DNA of 9,863 nucleotides from JBDNFP01 sp041689775 (GTDB taxonomy: Bacteria; Bacteroidota; Bacteroidia; Cytophagales; Spirosomataceae): NCBI GenBank assembly GCA_041689775.1, contig JBDNFP010000104.1:1-9863 (forward strand). The letters run 5' to 3'. Under the pieces are notes generated by a model that saw only the letters and a program-made list of their open reading frames with translations, had not been told where the DNA came from and made no database searches. The translations under genes were made by a program, and so were the position numbers. Shown in pieces: positions 1 to 6,261 of this stretch (position 1 is the stretch's first letter; the number at the start of each line of letters is the position of its first letter).

Positions 1-2
1 AC

Positions 3-152
3 AAGCGGTTTCGCAAGAAAAGGGTGAGAATCGAACATACTAATCGGCGGTGCAAGTGCTTCAGAATTGTCAAGGAAACTTACAGGAACCATCTCAGGCA
101 TATTGAGGAAGTTTGGATTATTGTCTGCGGACTTGTCAACACAAATCTTTGA
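3..152 (+). pseudogene. C-terminal fragment of an IS5-type (DDE_Tnp_4-like) transposase
   Basis: Reading frame 3 is open from the window edge to TGA at 150-152 and gives 49 residues. They contain RVRIEHTNRRCKCFRIVKET followed by a tail ending GLVNTNL. The pattern Arg-Val-x-Ile-Glu-His-x-x-Arg-Arg-x-Lys, then Phe-Arg-Ile, then a final Gly-Leu-Val-Asn, is typical of the C-terminus of IS5-superfamily DDE transposases, and the Glu of IEH is probably the third catalytic acid. Only the tail lies in the window, so I cannot tell whether the full gene upstream is intact. The decayed transposase near 6262-6606 carries the preceding part of what looks like the same or a related family, but the two pieces do not overlap enough to compare. 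No clear terminal repeat of this element was found after the stop. Confidence 0.75.
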
Positions 153-266
153 ATATTTATATTTATTTAAGAAAGTGATCTAATACTACCGGACGTTACA
201 GTAATCGTGCACAATCTAAAACCTGTTCCTAAAATTTCCAATTTATCCAACAGGCTTCTTAGTATT
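153..266. other. Short intergenic stretch between two IS remnants
   Basis: This is AT-rich sequence between the stop of the IS5-type fragment and the left inverted repeat of the IS4-type element. I see no coding potential, RNA gene or convincing hairpin. It presumably holds the unrecognised right end of the first element and a little host sequence. Confidence 0.4.
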
Positions 267-297
267 GTCGGGTAGGATTTTAGAGATGCCAAATATT
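267..297 (+). repeat. Left terminal inverted repeat of the IS4-type element
   Basis: It begins gtcgggtagg and contains tgccaaat near its inner end. It matches the reverse complement of 984-1014 at 23 of 31 bases: the first 10 outer bases are identical, then come scattered mismatches, then an identical block of 8. Confidence 0.75.
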
Positions 298-319
298 GTT
301 TTAAAAATAGCTATTTTTT

Positions 320-1003
320 ATGAAATAGCCGAAACTGACCGTCAAGCAACGTTTGAATGGGATTCCCGCCTCATATCTGGAGGGATTAGCCGATGATTTG
401 CACTGCGAACTGCACAGCAAGAAATTGACAAGCCGTGAAGTGTTCCATCTTCTATTATTGGGCTTCTTTGATACCACACCTTTGAGTTGGCATGTATTGG
501 AAGAACATTATCGCGGAACGCTTTTTCAAAAGCAATTTTCTCCGTCTGCGACTTCTATTGACCATCGCTCGGTCAACGAACGTCTGGAAAAATACCGATT
601 TAATTTTCCGAACAATTATTCCGGTATAGCTTTTCCCTTTTGGAAAAATACTATACGCCCCAAGATTATAAACGTTTCAACATCATCCGTTTCGATTCCA
701 TCGCTATGATCTTGAGTGCCAAGTTGCTCAAAGTAGTCATGAGCGGTTTGGGCTGTCCCAATAACCAGCCCAAGTTCATCGAATAGCATGTACACTTCGA
801 CCACTTACTCTCAGGAAAAGAGCATACAATAAACATTGTCATGTACATGAGCCTGATGACGGCTTCGATGATTTACGTTTATCGAAGGGTTTAAGATCGC
901 AAAGCTTAGGTTTAGGTGTGAACTTACCGATCTGTTGATCGACCTCATTACTGAAGTCAATAAAAATCAACCTAAAACAATAGAAAATTTGGCAGACCCG
1001 TAA
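320..1003 (+). pseudogene. IS4-type DDE transposase, broken by stops, frameshifts and an internal deletion
   Basis: The frame starts at ATG 320 but meets TAG at codon 3 (326-328). It then reads KLTVKQRLNGIPASYLEGLA and continues through a helical N-terminal region with LTSREVFHLLLLGFFDTTPL. Near 600-607, at a T run, it shifts by one base into the frame giving KRFNIIRFDSIAMILSAKLL, where RFDS carries the first catalytic Asp of the DDE core. At about 771 the sequence jumps directly to the C-terminal part (KFIE, stop TAG 784-786, then HVHFDHLLSGKEH and a hydrophobic stretch), so roughly 200 codons of the core are missing. A second frameshift near 889-893 leads into GFKIAKLRFRCELTDLL and the final stop at 1001-1003. 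The order of segments matches IS4-family (DDE_Tnp_1) transposases. It cannot make an active enzyme. Confidence 0.8.
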
Positions 1004-1014
1004 CCCTACCCGAC
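984..1014 (-). repeat. Right terminal inverted repeat of the IS4-type element
   Basis: The reverse complement begins gtcgggtagg and contains tgccaaat, matching the left repeat at 23 of 31 positions. It overlaps the last codons and stop of the transposase frame, a common arrangement in compact insertion sequences. Confidence 0.75.
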
Positions 1015-1086
1015 GCTTGTGGTGGAAACGCCCGACAGCACAAGAATCAGCACCGAAAAAGTTGAATATGGCTGGTTAGTAGGCTT

Positions 1087-1128
1087 TAGCACAAAAGGGG
1101 CGGAAAAACTTCCGCCCCTTTTGTGCTA
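1087..1128. terminator. Strong symmetrical hairpin, probable bidirectional terminator
   Basis: The arms are perfectly complementary over 19 bp with a 4-base loop (aaac). The inner stem is GC-rich (ggggcggaa pairing with ttccgcccc) and is flanked by aaaa on the left and tttt on the right, so RNA from either strand would have a GC stem followed by a short U run. It lies 92 bases past the stop of the desaturase-like gene and just beyond the IS4-type element. It would therefore stop both the - strand gene and any + strand read-through from the IS debris. Confidence 0.7.
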
Positions 1129-1220
1129 GGTAATGGCTTGAAAGTAGATCTAGGTATCTCAAAAATTTGATTTGTACTTATCTACTTTATAAGGCCACCC
1201 GGAGCGCTGAAAGATTTTTC

Positions 1221-2168
1221 CTAAACGGCGATAGCCGAGCGGCGGCGGGATTTTTTTACTCTCTCACTCTTATCCTTAATTCTTACTTTATCTTTTGCAA
1301 TATCAATAGGGTCGCCGAACATATAAAACATTTTTTTTCTAATCCCATTTGCCCCGCACACATCTTTCCAAATGTCAATAAACTCGTGAAAATTTATGTA
1401 AAAAGGGTTACCCGAGTTATCTAATTTATGAGTGAGTCCATATACCACTTTTTCATCTTCAGACTGATAGGTGCCAAATATGCGATCCCATAAAATAAAT
1501 GTTGCTCCAAAATTTTTATTGATAAACTTGTCCTGCGAGCCATGGTGTACACGGTGATTAGAAGGCGTAGCAAAAATATATTCAAAAAACCTTGGCAGCT
1601 TTTTAATGTATTCTGTGTGCGCCCAAAATTGAAACAGTATCGCAATCTGATTTGCAACAAAGAATATGATGGGGTGAAAACCGCAAAGAGCAACCGGTAA
1701 AAAGAAAATTATTTTGATGTGTTGTACCCAGCTTAACCGGAAAGATGTTGTAAGGTTATAATTTTCACCACTGTGATGCACCACATGAGTAGCCCACCAA
1801 AATCTTTGATGGTGAGAAATTCGGTGTGCCCAATAACTACAAAAGTCAAGAATTATATAGCAAGGGATCAAAGTCCACCAATTTAAATAGAGCCTCCATG
1901 GCACAAGGTTATATACTAGTATCACAATATAAAATATGGAGAATTTAAGAAAAAATGAAATTAAAACATTACCAACACCTACACAGATAGATGCAAATGT
2001 TTCCTTCTTGTTATAGTTTTTTTTGTTGTGTAATGTTGAATATATCCATTCAATTAAAACAAATAGGAACATAATTGGAGCTGCCCAAACTATAATCTCT
2101 GGCGCACCACTAATGATGACTTTTATGTTTTGAAGATCAATAGGTGGTGCAGAAAAAAAATTAAACAT
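1221..2168 (-). CDS. Fatty acid hydroxylase / sterol desaturase superfamily membrane protein
   Basis: The 315-residue protein belongs to the membrane di-iron hydroxylase family (FA_hydroxylase, PF04116), whose members use oxygen to hydroxylate or desaturate lipids. The histidine clusters that hold the two irons are clear: HRISHH at 115-120, HVVHH at 128-132, a single H184 in the WAHTEY segment, and NHRVHHG at 204-210. Hydrophobic segments at about 24-42, 64-90, 98-112 and 150-182 should anchor it in the inner membrane with the histidines on the cytoplasmic side. The start at 2168 is the first ATG of the open frame; upstream sequence is A/T-rich without a Shine-Dalgarno match. The substrate cannot be told from sequence. 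The last dozen residues are Arg/Lys/Ser-rich and encoded by an unusually GC-rich stretch, so the C-terminus may have been altered. The gene stands alone, 203 bases from the next gene. Confidence 0.88.
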   Translation of the reverse strand: MFNFFSAPPIDLQNIKVIISGAPEIIVWAAPIMFLFVLIEWIYSTLHNKKNYNKKETFASICVGVGNVLISFFLKFSIFYIVILVYNLVPWRLYLNWWTLIPCYIILDFCSYWAHRISHHQRFWWATHVVHHSGENYNLTTSFRLSWVQHIKIIFFLPVALCGFHPIIFFVANQIAILFQFWAHTEYIKKLPRFFEYIFATPSNHRVHHGSQDKFINKNFGATFILWDRIFGTYQSEDEKVVYGLTHKLDNSGNPFYINFHEFIDIWKDVCGANGIRKKMFYMFGDPIDIAKDKVRIKDKSERVKKSRRRSAIAV

Positions 2169-2371
2169 ATAAATTTTAAGTTTTAGTTTATTTAGCTGAT
2201 GGGTTTAATCCTATAAATATTATCGAAGACAAAGTCCAAAACCAAGTTTAGATCGATTACAAAGCAAATTCCACCATAAATTAAGTAAAACTTTGGCATG
2301 GATGGGATTTTAAAAAGTATATAAATTTATTTGTGTAACTTACCTATTACCACAAAAAGATAAAGCATTAT
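2169..2371. other. Intergenic region upstream of the desaturase-like gene
   Basis: These 203 AT-rich bases lie between the end of the HtrA gene and the start of the desaturase-like gene, both on the - strand. They must contain the desaturase promoter and the end of the upstream transcript. I looked for the Bacteroidota -7 consensus TAnnTTTG on the - strand and did not find an exact match. No strong hairpin followed by a T run was seen either. Confidence 0.4.
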
Positions 2372-3835
2372 TTATGTTCCAATTGAGAAATTAAGCACCA
2401 CTTTTGAGCCATCTGGTGCAATAGCATATATTTGAATCATACCACTTTGAGCAGAAAGTAAGGCCAAACCAATATCTTGCGGATTGTTAATAGGGCTGCC
2501 GTTGATAAAAGCGATTATAGTACCTGGGGGAATGCCGGTCTGGTCAAAAAAACCATCCTTACGTACCTTCTCTACTAAAACGCCCGCACTTAAATTAAAT
2601 TGCTGTTTGATATCAGCAGTAAGCGGGACGAAAGTGGCTCCAAGCCTGTTGTATATTTCCTGGATATCTCGACCACTTTTAGGTTCATATTTTTCATTTT
2701 TTACCACATCTTCACTGTGTAGTGTAGCAGATGCTGTAGCGGTAGCGCCTTTGCGCTGGTAGACTAATTTGATGGTATCACCTGGTTTTTGCCTTGCTAT
2801 TCTTTCAGAAAACTCCGTTGACGAATTGATAAAAATGCCATCTATACTTTGAATAATGTCACCTTGTTTTAGGCCGGATTCAGCAGCTGCACTTTCATTT
2901 TGAACACCGGTTATATAAACGCCTTTTACCAAAGCAGGATTAAGGCCCTGCTGAATCAGGTACTGGTCCTCTGAAGCGGGCGCCGGAAAGGAAACACCTA
3001 ACACGCCTCGCCTAACCACCCCAAAGTTTTTTAAATCATCCAAAATCTTTTTTGCCAAGTTTACAGGTATGGCAAAAGCATAGCCCGCATAACTACCTGT
3101 TTGCGAAGCTATGGCTGAATTAATGCCTATCAATTCTCCCTCGGTGTTAACAAGTGCACCTCCGCTATTGCCAGCGTTAATAGCAGCATCAGTTTGAATA
3201 AATGATTCAACAGCCATATTACCTTGGGCTGTTGAATTATTTTGCATGGTGTTGCTGCCCGACCGGTTTATGATTCCAATACTTCTAGCCTTGGCGCTTA
3301 CAATGCCTGCCGTAACGGTTGTATTAAGTGAAAGGGGAAACCCTACAGCTAAGACCCACTCACCTATTTGCACCTTATCAGAGTTTCCAAATTTAACAAC
3401 AGGAAGATTCTTAGCGTCTACTTTTATAAGCGCTAAGTCAGTATTGGGATCACGGCCAATCAATTTTGCCGAAAGGGTTCGTTTGTCGGGAAGTATAACG
3501 TCAATAGCGGACGCGTTTTCAATTACATGATTATTTGTAGCTATAAATCCATCGGGGCTTATAATTACACCTGACCCAGATGCTCCATGATCGGACGAGC
3601 CATTGAAACGAATTTTTATATGAACTACTGCCGGCATCACCATCTTTGACGCCTTTACAAAATTCACATTGCCATCGGAAGTATTTGTGGCAGCAGTATT
3701 GTTTTCTGTTGGGGGTACTAAAGTATCTCCTACGCTGCGATCATTATTTGCACCTTGCCCAGTGTTACAACCGATGGCTACACATTGCAGTATTATAAAT
3801 AAAATCAAAAGTACGGTGGCATGTAGCTTATTCAT
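2372..3835 (-). CDS. HtrA/DegP-type serine protease, predicted lipoprotein, with two PDZ domains
   Basis: This 487-residue trypsin-like S1C protease degrades or refolds damaged proteins in the periplasm. The N-terminus has a charged start, a hydrophobic stretch and a lipobox-like AIGC ending at C23, so it is probably a membrane-anchored lipoprotein rather than soluble like E. coli DegP. A low-complexity Asn/Thr/Ser linker (24-55) follows. The protease domain spans about 60-268 with the full catalytic triad: H103 in TNNHVIENA, D133 in NTDLALIKV and S224 in NAGNSGGALVN. PDZ1 lies at about 275-372 and a more divergent PDZ2 at about 392-485. Length and order fit the DegP/DegQ family. It is the last gene of a tight - strand run, 31 bases after the tandem PRC-barrel gene, so it is probably co-transcribed with it. 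The start at 3835 is supported by the signal peptide that follows directly. Confidence 0.93.
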   Translation of the reverse strand: MNKLHATVLLILFIILQCVAIGCNTGQGANNDRSVGDTLVPPTENNTAATNTSDGNVNFVKASKMVMPAVVHIKIRFNGSSDHGASGSGVIISPDGFIATNNHVIENASAIDVILPDKRTLSAKLIGRDPNTDLALIKVDAKNLPVVKFGNSDKVQIGEWVLAVGFPLSLNTTVTAGIVSAKARSIGIINRSGSNTMQNNSTAQGNMAVESFIQTDAAINAGNSGGALVNTEGELIGINSAIASQTGSYAGYAFAIPVNLAKKILDDLKNFGVVRRGVLGVSFPAPASEDQYLIQQGLNPALVKGVYITGVQNESAAAESGLKQGDIIQSIDGIFINSSTEFSERIARQKPGDTIKLVYQRKGATATASATLHSEDVVKNEKYEPKSGRDIQEIYNRLGATFVPLTADIKQQFNLSAGVLVEKVRKDGFFDQTGIPPGTIIAFINGSPINNPQDIGLALLSAQSGMIQIYAIAPDGSKVVLNFSIGT

Positions 3836-3866
3836 ATTCGAAAATTTTTATTAATCAGAAAGGCTC

Positions 3867-4634
3867 TTACTTATGAGAAATGAACTGGCTATAATAATTT
3901 TTTAGAATAGACTCGTACTCTGTGCTTAGCTGTTTTGAAGCATCATATTCCGGGCTATTTTTAACCTGCTCAACCGGGACATCTATAATAACTTCTGAAA
4001 TTTCCCAATTTATTTCTTTTATCAAATCAGGCGATATAGTTACCTTCTTACCGGGAAACCAATTGCCTGTGTAAACAACTATATAATGTATTGTCCAGTT
4101 GCCGTCATCTACTAAAAAATCCTCCACATCGCCAATAGTATCATCTGAAGCATGAATAGTATAGCCCTCCACGCTTTTAGCGCTTCGTAAGTGAGGGTCT
4201 GCTTCAGCATCGGGGATGTCTTTACTATTTTTCACAGCCTCCTCCATAGGCACTGATGACATAGGCATCATCATTCCGGTAGTGCCCATACCGCCAGACC
4301 AAAGACCGCTGCCCCAGTAATTTATCCAAGGATAATGTGCATACAGTTCCATTTCTTGCTGCCGCGAAACCGGCTGGTCGGTGTCTATATTGGGGCTTTT
4401 TTCAATTTGCTCCTTTGTGAGGTTAACCGGGAATGTTTCATATACCCAATCACACTGTAAAAGCGCTTCTGGTGAAATAAGCACTTTACGGTTTGAAAGA
4501 CAATTACCAGTTTCTACAACCAGATAACGTATCGTCCAGGTTATATCGTCAAAATAAAAATCCTTTACTTTTCCTATCTCGCCGTCGGTGGCACTAATGG
4601 TGAAACCTACCAGATTTTTGATTGTTCGCTTCAT
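3867..4634 (-). CDS. Tandem PRC-barrel domain protein
   Basis: The 255-residue protein consists of two copies of the same unit. Copy 1 (about 4-102) starts KNLVGFTISATDGEIGKVKD and copy 2 (about 153-250) starts KSVEGYTIHASDDTIGDVED. Both continue with a W-T-I-x-Y-x-V-V strand, T-G-N, K-V-x-I-S-P, and a tail E-Q-(I/V)-x-x-S-P, so the repeat covers the barrel and a conserved C-terminal segment. A linker at 103-152 is rich in Gly and Met (three consecutive Met at 121-123) and has several aromatic residues. PRC-barrels occur in photosynthetic reaction-centre H subunits and RimM and usually mediate protein or RNA contacts; the ligand here is unknown. There is no signal peptide, so it is probably cytoplasmic. 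It starts 11 bases after the preceding PRC gene and ends 31 bases before htrA. A decayed relative lies at 5886-6198. Confidence 0.88.
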   Translation of the reverse strand: MKRTIKNLVGFTISATDGEIGKVKDFYFDDITWTIRYLVVETGNCLSNRKVLISPEALLQCDWVYETFPVNLTKEQIEKSPNIDTDQPVSRQQEMELYAHYPWINYWGSGLWSGGMGTTGMMMPMSSVPMEEAVKNSKDIPDAEADPHLRSAKSVEGYTIHASDDTIGDVEDFLVDDGNWTIHYIVVYTGNWFPGKKVTISPDLIKEINWEISEVIIDVPVEQVKNSPEYDASKQLSTEYESILKNYYSQFISHK

Positions 4635-4645
4635 ATTTTTGTTTT

Positions 4646-5170
4646 TTAAAGTGTGGAGCCTAATGGGGGGCTTTTAAATTCTTTTCGATTATAAAACTGG
4701 TTGTCTGATCCACTTTTTTTATCAAATTTATTACAAGAGAAATAATGAGGCAAAACCATTAGCTCATAAGACCTTTCTAAATCAACTCCTTTTTTAAATC
4801 TCTTTGTTTGTGCAAAAGTTGTATAATCAATTTGGTCAATATGTACTTTCTTATTTTTTTCATCAAGGATTACTATGCCAATAGGTATAATCAGGTGGTT
4901 TTCTCCTTCCTCATTCAAAAATTCATGCACGCCCTTGTTTGCAGAAGCGGCATAGGTTTCATGACTGGCTTCAATTAAAGAGGCATCAACTTCTACATCA
5001 AGATAAACAACACGTTCTACTTCTTTGCTTGCGAGCAAACCATCCACCTTACCAACGTTTCTTTTGTCTGCGTCTATTACTTCCCAATCTCTCACATCAG
5101 CATACTCATCGGCTACTTTATAATCTGATAACTCGTGTAAATAATACAAGTTTTTATTTTTAACTTCCAT
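4646..5170 (-). CDS. PRC-barrel domain protein, reaction-centre H-subunit-like
   Basis: The 174-residue protein shows a PRC-barrel core at about 24-115. WEVIDADKRNVGKVDGLL (29-46) is the typical opening of the domain, with Gly-Lys-Val-Asp at its turn. VERVVYLDVEVD (51-62) forms the next strands, and HLIIPIGIVILDEKNKKVHI (92-111) the closing ones. The tail (116-174) has a basic FAQTKRFKKG segment and an NRKEF motif near the end. It is annotated in relatives as photosynthetic reaction-centre subunit H-like, but that name reflects the fold; nothing here suggests photosynthesis. No signal peptide or membrane segment is present. It sits 20 bases after the 187-codon gene and 11 bases before the tandem PRC gene, so it is very probably part of the same transcript. 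The exact role is unknown; association with stress-response genes is inferred from the neighbours. Confidence 0.85.
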   Translation of the reverse strand: MEVKNKNLYYLHELSDYKVADEYADVRDWEVIDADKRNVGKVDGLLASKEVERVVYLDVEVDASLIEASHETYAASANKGVHEFLNEEGENHLIIPIGIVILDEKNKKVHIDQIDYTTFAQTKRFKKGVDLERSYELMVLPHYFSCNKFDKKSGSDNQFYNRKEFKSPPLGSTL

Positions 5171-5190
5171 AATTGTGAATTTTAATCCAA

Positions 5191-5754
5191 TTAGTTCATT
5201 TTAGTAAGTAGGTCTGCGGCCTTTCTGAAAAAAGATTTAACAGCATCCCGCTGGTTAAGCATTAACGTTTCAGGGTTAATTGCTGAAGCGGCACTTTTTA
5301 CATCGGTAGCTTCAGCGCTCAAGCCAGGATATTTTGCCTGCTGCATATTTTGTAAGGAAGTACTTAACACATCAGCAGTGCTCCTTATTTTATCAGCATG
5401 GGTAGTTACCATCGGGTCATTTGTTATTTCATCCGTAAATTGTTTTGCCTTAGCTATATCAGCTTTTACATCGTAGCTTATTTCAGTTTCCATAGCATAT
5501 ACTGCATCAGTTAGCTTTGTAAATGCCTCACTGGTAAATACATGGTCGATGCCCATTGTAGCGGTGTCAGCATTAATGAACGCAACATAGGTGGCGACTG
5601 CGTTGTTATTTTCATGAACATCTATCAGGGCCGTGCTATCTTCTATTTCTACAGGATCAGCTTTATCATTTCGAACAAAGAAGCACCAGGCAGCGAAAAG
5701 TAAACCAAGCAAGTCGGAAATTTGGTACCTTTGCTCCAGCGTTAGATGATTCAT
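5191..5754 (-). CDS. Helical protein of unknown function with an IS30-transposase-like N-terminus
   Basis: I do not recognise the family. From about residue 53 on, the 187-residue product is rich in Ala, Asp, Lys and Thr and looks largely alpha-helical, ending KSFFRKAADLLTKMN. The first 14-16 residues, MNHLTLEQRYQISDLL, look like the start of IS30-family transposases rather than a signal peptide. Residues 17-27 are hydrophobic with a single Cys. In the next frame the same DNA reads CLVLLCSK just before the NDKADP segment, which resembles a lipoprotein cleavage site. One missing base at about 5670 could therefore have disconnected an original lipoprotein signal. That is inference; the frame as it stands is open from 5754. 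It heads the run leading to the PRC and HtrA genes, 20 bases before the next start. Confidence 0.7.
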   Translation of the reverse strand: MNHLTLEQRYQISDLLGLLFAAWCFFVRNDKADPVEIEDSTALIDVHENNNAVATYVAFINADTATMGIDHVFTSEAFTKLTDAVYAMETEISYDVKADIAKAKQFTDEITNDPMVTTHADKIRSTADVLSTSLQNMQQAKYPGLSAEATDVKSAASAINPETLMLNQRDAVKSFFRKAADLLTKMN

Positions 5755-5776
5755 ACCTATTTTGAGTTTGGCGACC

Positions 5777-5784
5777 CAAAAGTA
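5777..5784 (-). promoter_or_regulatory. Candidate Bacteroidota -7 promoter element for the PRC/HtrA run
   Basis: On the - strand this reads TACTTTTG, an exact match to the TAnnTTTG -7 consensus of Bacteroidota primary sigma factors, 22 bases before the ATG at 5754. No good TTG -33 element lies at the usual distance, so the match could be chance. It is the only such exact match I found in the 131-base gap. Confidence 0.3.
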
Positions 5785-5885
5785 TGAAGTTTTCTGACGC
5801 AGCCGGGCTTTTTTAAACGACCGTTGCGTTTATTACTTGAATCCAAGTTCGTTTATTTTAACAATAAATTTATTTTCTGTAATAA

Positions 5886-6198
5886 TCATGCCAAAGAATA
5901 TTTATACGTATCATTTAGCGGTTGTGATGAATCATATTCTTGACTATTTTTCACTTCGTCCTATGAGTGATTGACATTAACTTTATACCCCATCCATTTT
6001 AAATCTTTAATCGACTATGGGGAAAATCTACCGTAGATAAATGAGTACTTTTCTCCCCAAAAACTAGTTGACTATATCCACAATAAAATAACGTATCGTT
6101 AAAGTTATGTCGTCGAAATAAAAATACTTTCTTTTTCCTACCTCTCCATCAGTGGCCCTCGTAGTGGAACCAATTAAACTTTTAGCATTTTGTTTCAT
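5886..6198 (-). pseudogene. Decayed third PRC-barrel gene
   Basis: From ATG at 6198 the - strand reads MKQNAKSLIGSTTRATDGEV and then GKRKYFYFDDITLTIRYF, closely matching the first residues of the tandem PRC protein, also at DNA level. It stops at TAG 6066-6064 exactly where the relatives have a Trp or Cys, and homology continues past it (FLGRKVLI against FPGKKVTI). After a further stop and a one-base frame change it resumes with SIKDLKWMGYKVNV, another stop, then DEVKNSQEYDSSQPLNDTY, which matches the tail of the second repeat (VKNSPEYDASKQL), ending at TGA 5888-5886. About 104 codons in total correspond to a single-domain PRC gene. It carries at least three in-frame stops and one frameshift, so it cannot make the full product. 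It points the same way as the functional PRC genes and lies directly upstream of their run. Confidence 0.8.
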
Positions 6199-6261
6199 AA
6201 TTCATCGTTTTATTTTCAATTAGAAAGCAAGTAATAGTCTTTGTTTTAATCCTTCCTTTAT

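Larger units (their letters stand above)
267..1014 (+). mobile_element. Internally deleted IS4-type insertion sequence, 748 bp
   Basis: The element is bounded by inverted repeats at 267-297 and 984-1014 that match at 23 of 31 positions, including the outermost 10 and a shared block of 8 near the inner edge. The right repeat overlaps the stop codon of the transposase frame, so gene and ends fit one element. The transposase inside has lost its middle, which makes this a non-autonomous, decayed copy. Full-length IS4-group elements are usually about 1.3-1.6 kb, so roughly half is gone. I found no convincing target-site duplication: the left flank ends in agtatt and the right flank begins gcttgt. 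This suggests decay of the flanks or a later rearrangement. Confidence 0.75.

Noticed and set aside
308..322. 15-base direct repeat tagctattttttatg, also at 6426-6440
   Set aside because: The sequence is AT-rich and the flanks do not match. One copy belongs to the IS4-type element and the other to the IS5-type remnant, so chance is the simplest explanation.
255..1026. Target-site duplication around the IS4-type element
   Set aside because: The bases directly outside the two inverted repeats do not form a convincing direct repeat of the usual length.
1019..1130. Short + strand frame reading VVETPDSTRISTEKVEYGWL and on to TAG in the hairpin
   Set aside because: It could be the tail of a host gene cut by the IS4-type element, but it matches nothing I recognise and its end is formed by the terminator-like hairpin.
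1167..1424. Open + strand frame of 85 codons
   Set aside because: It lies antisense over the 3' end of the desaturase-like gene, whose histidine motifs make the - strand clearly the coding one. The + strand product has no recognisable motif.
2484..2762. Open + strand frame of 92 codons, and a similar one at 3246-3530
   Set aside because: Both are antisense to the HtrA gene, within its PDZ2 and protease regions respectively, and show no independent features.
4646..5170. Photosynthetic reaction-centre subunit
   Set aside because: The similarity is to the PRC-barrel fold only. Nothing in the window suggests photosynthesis, and such proteins are common in non-photosynthetic Bacteroidota.
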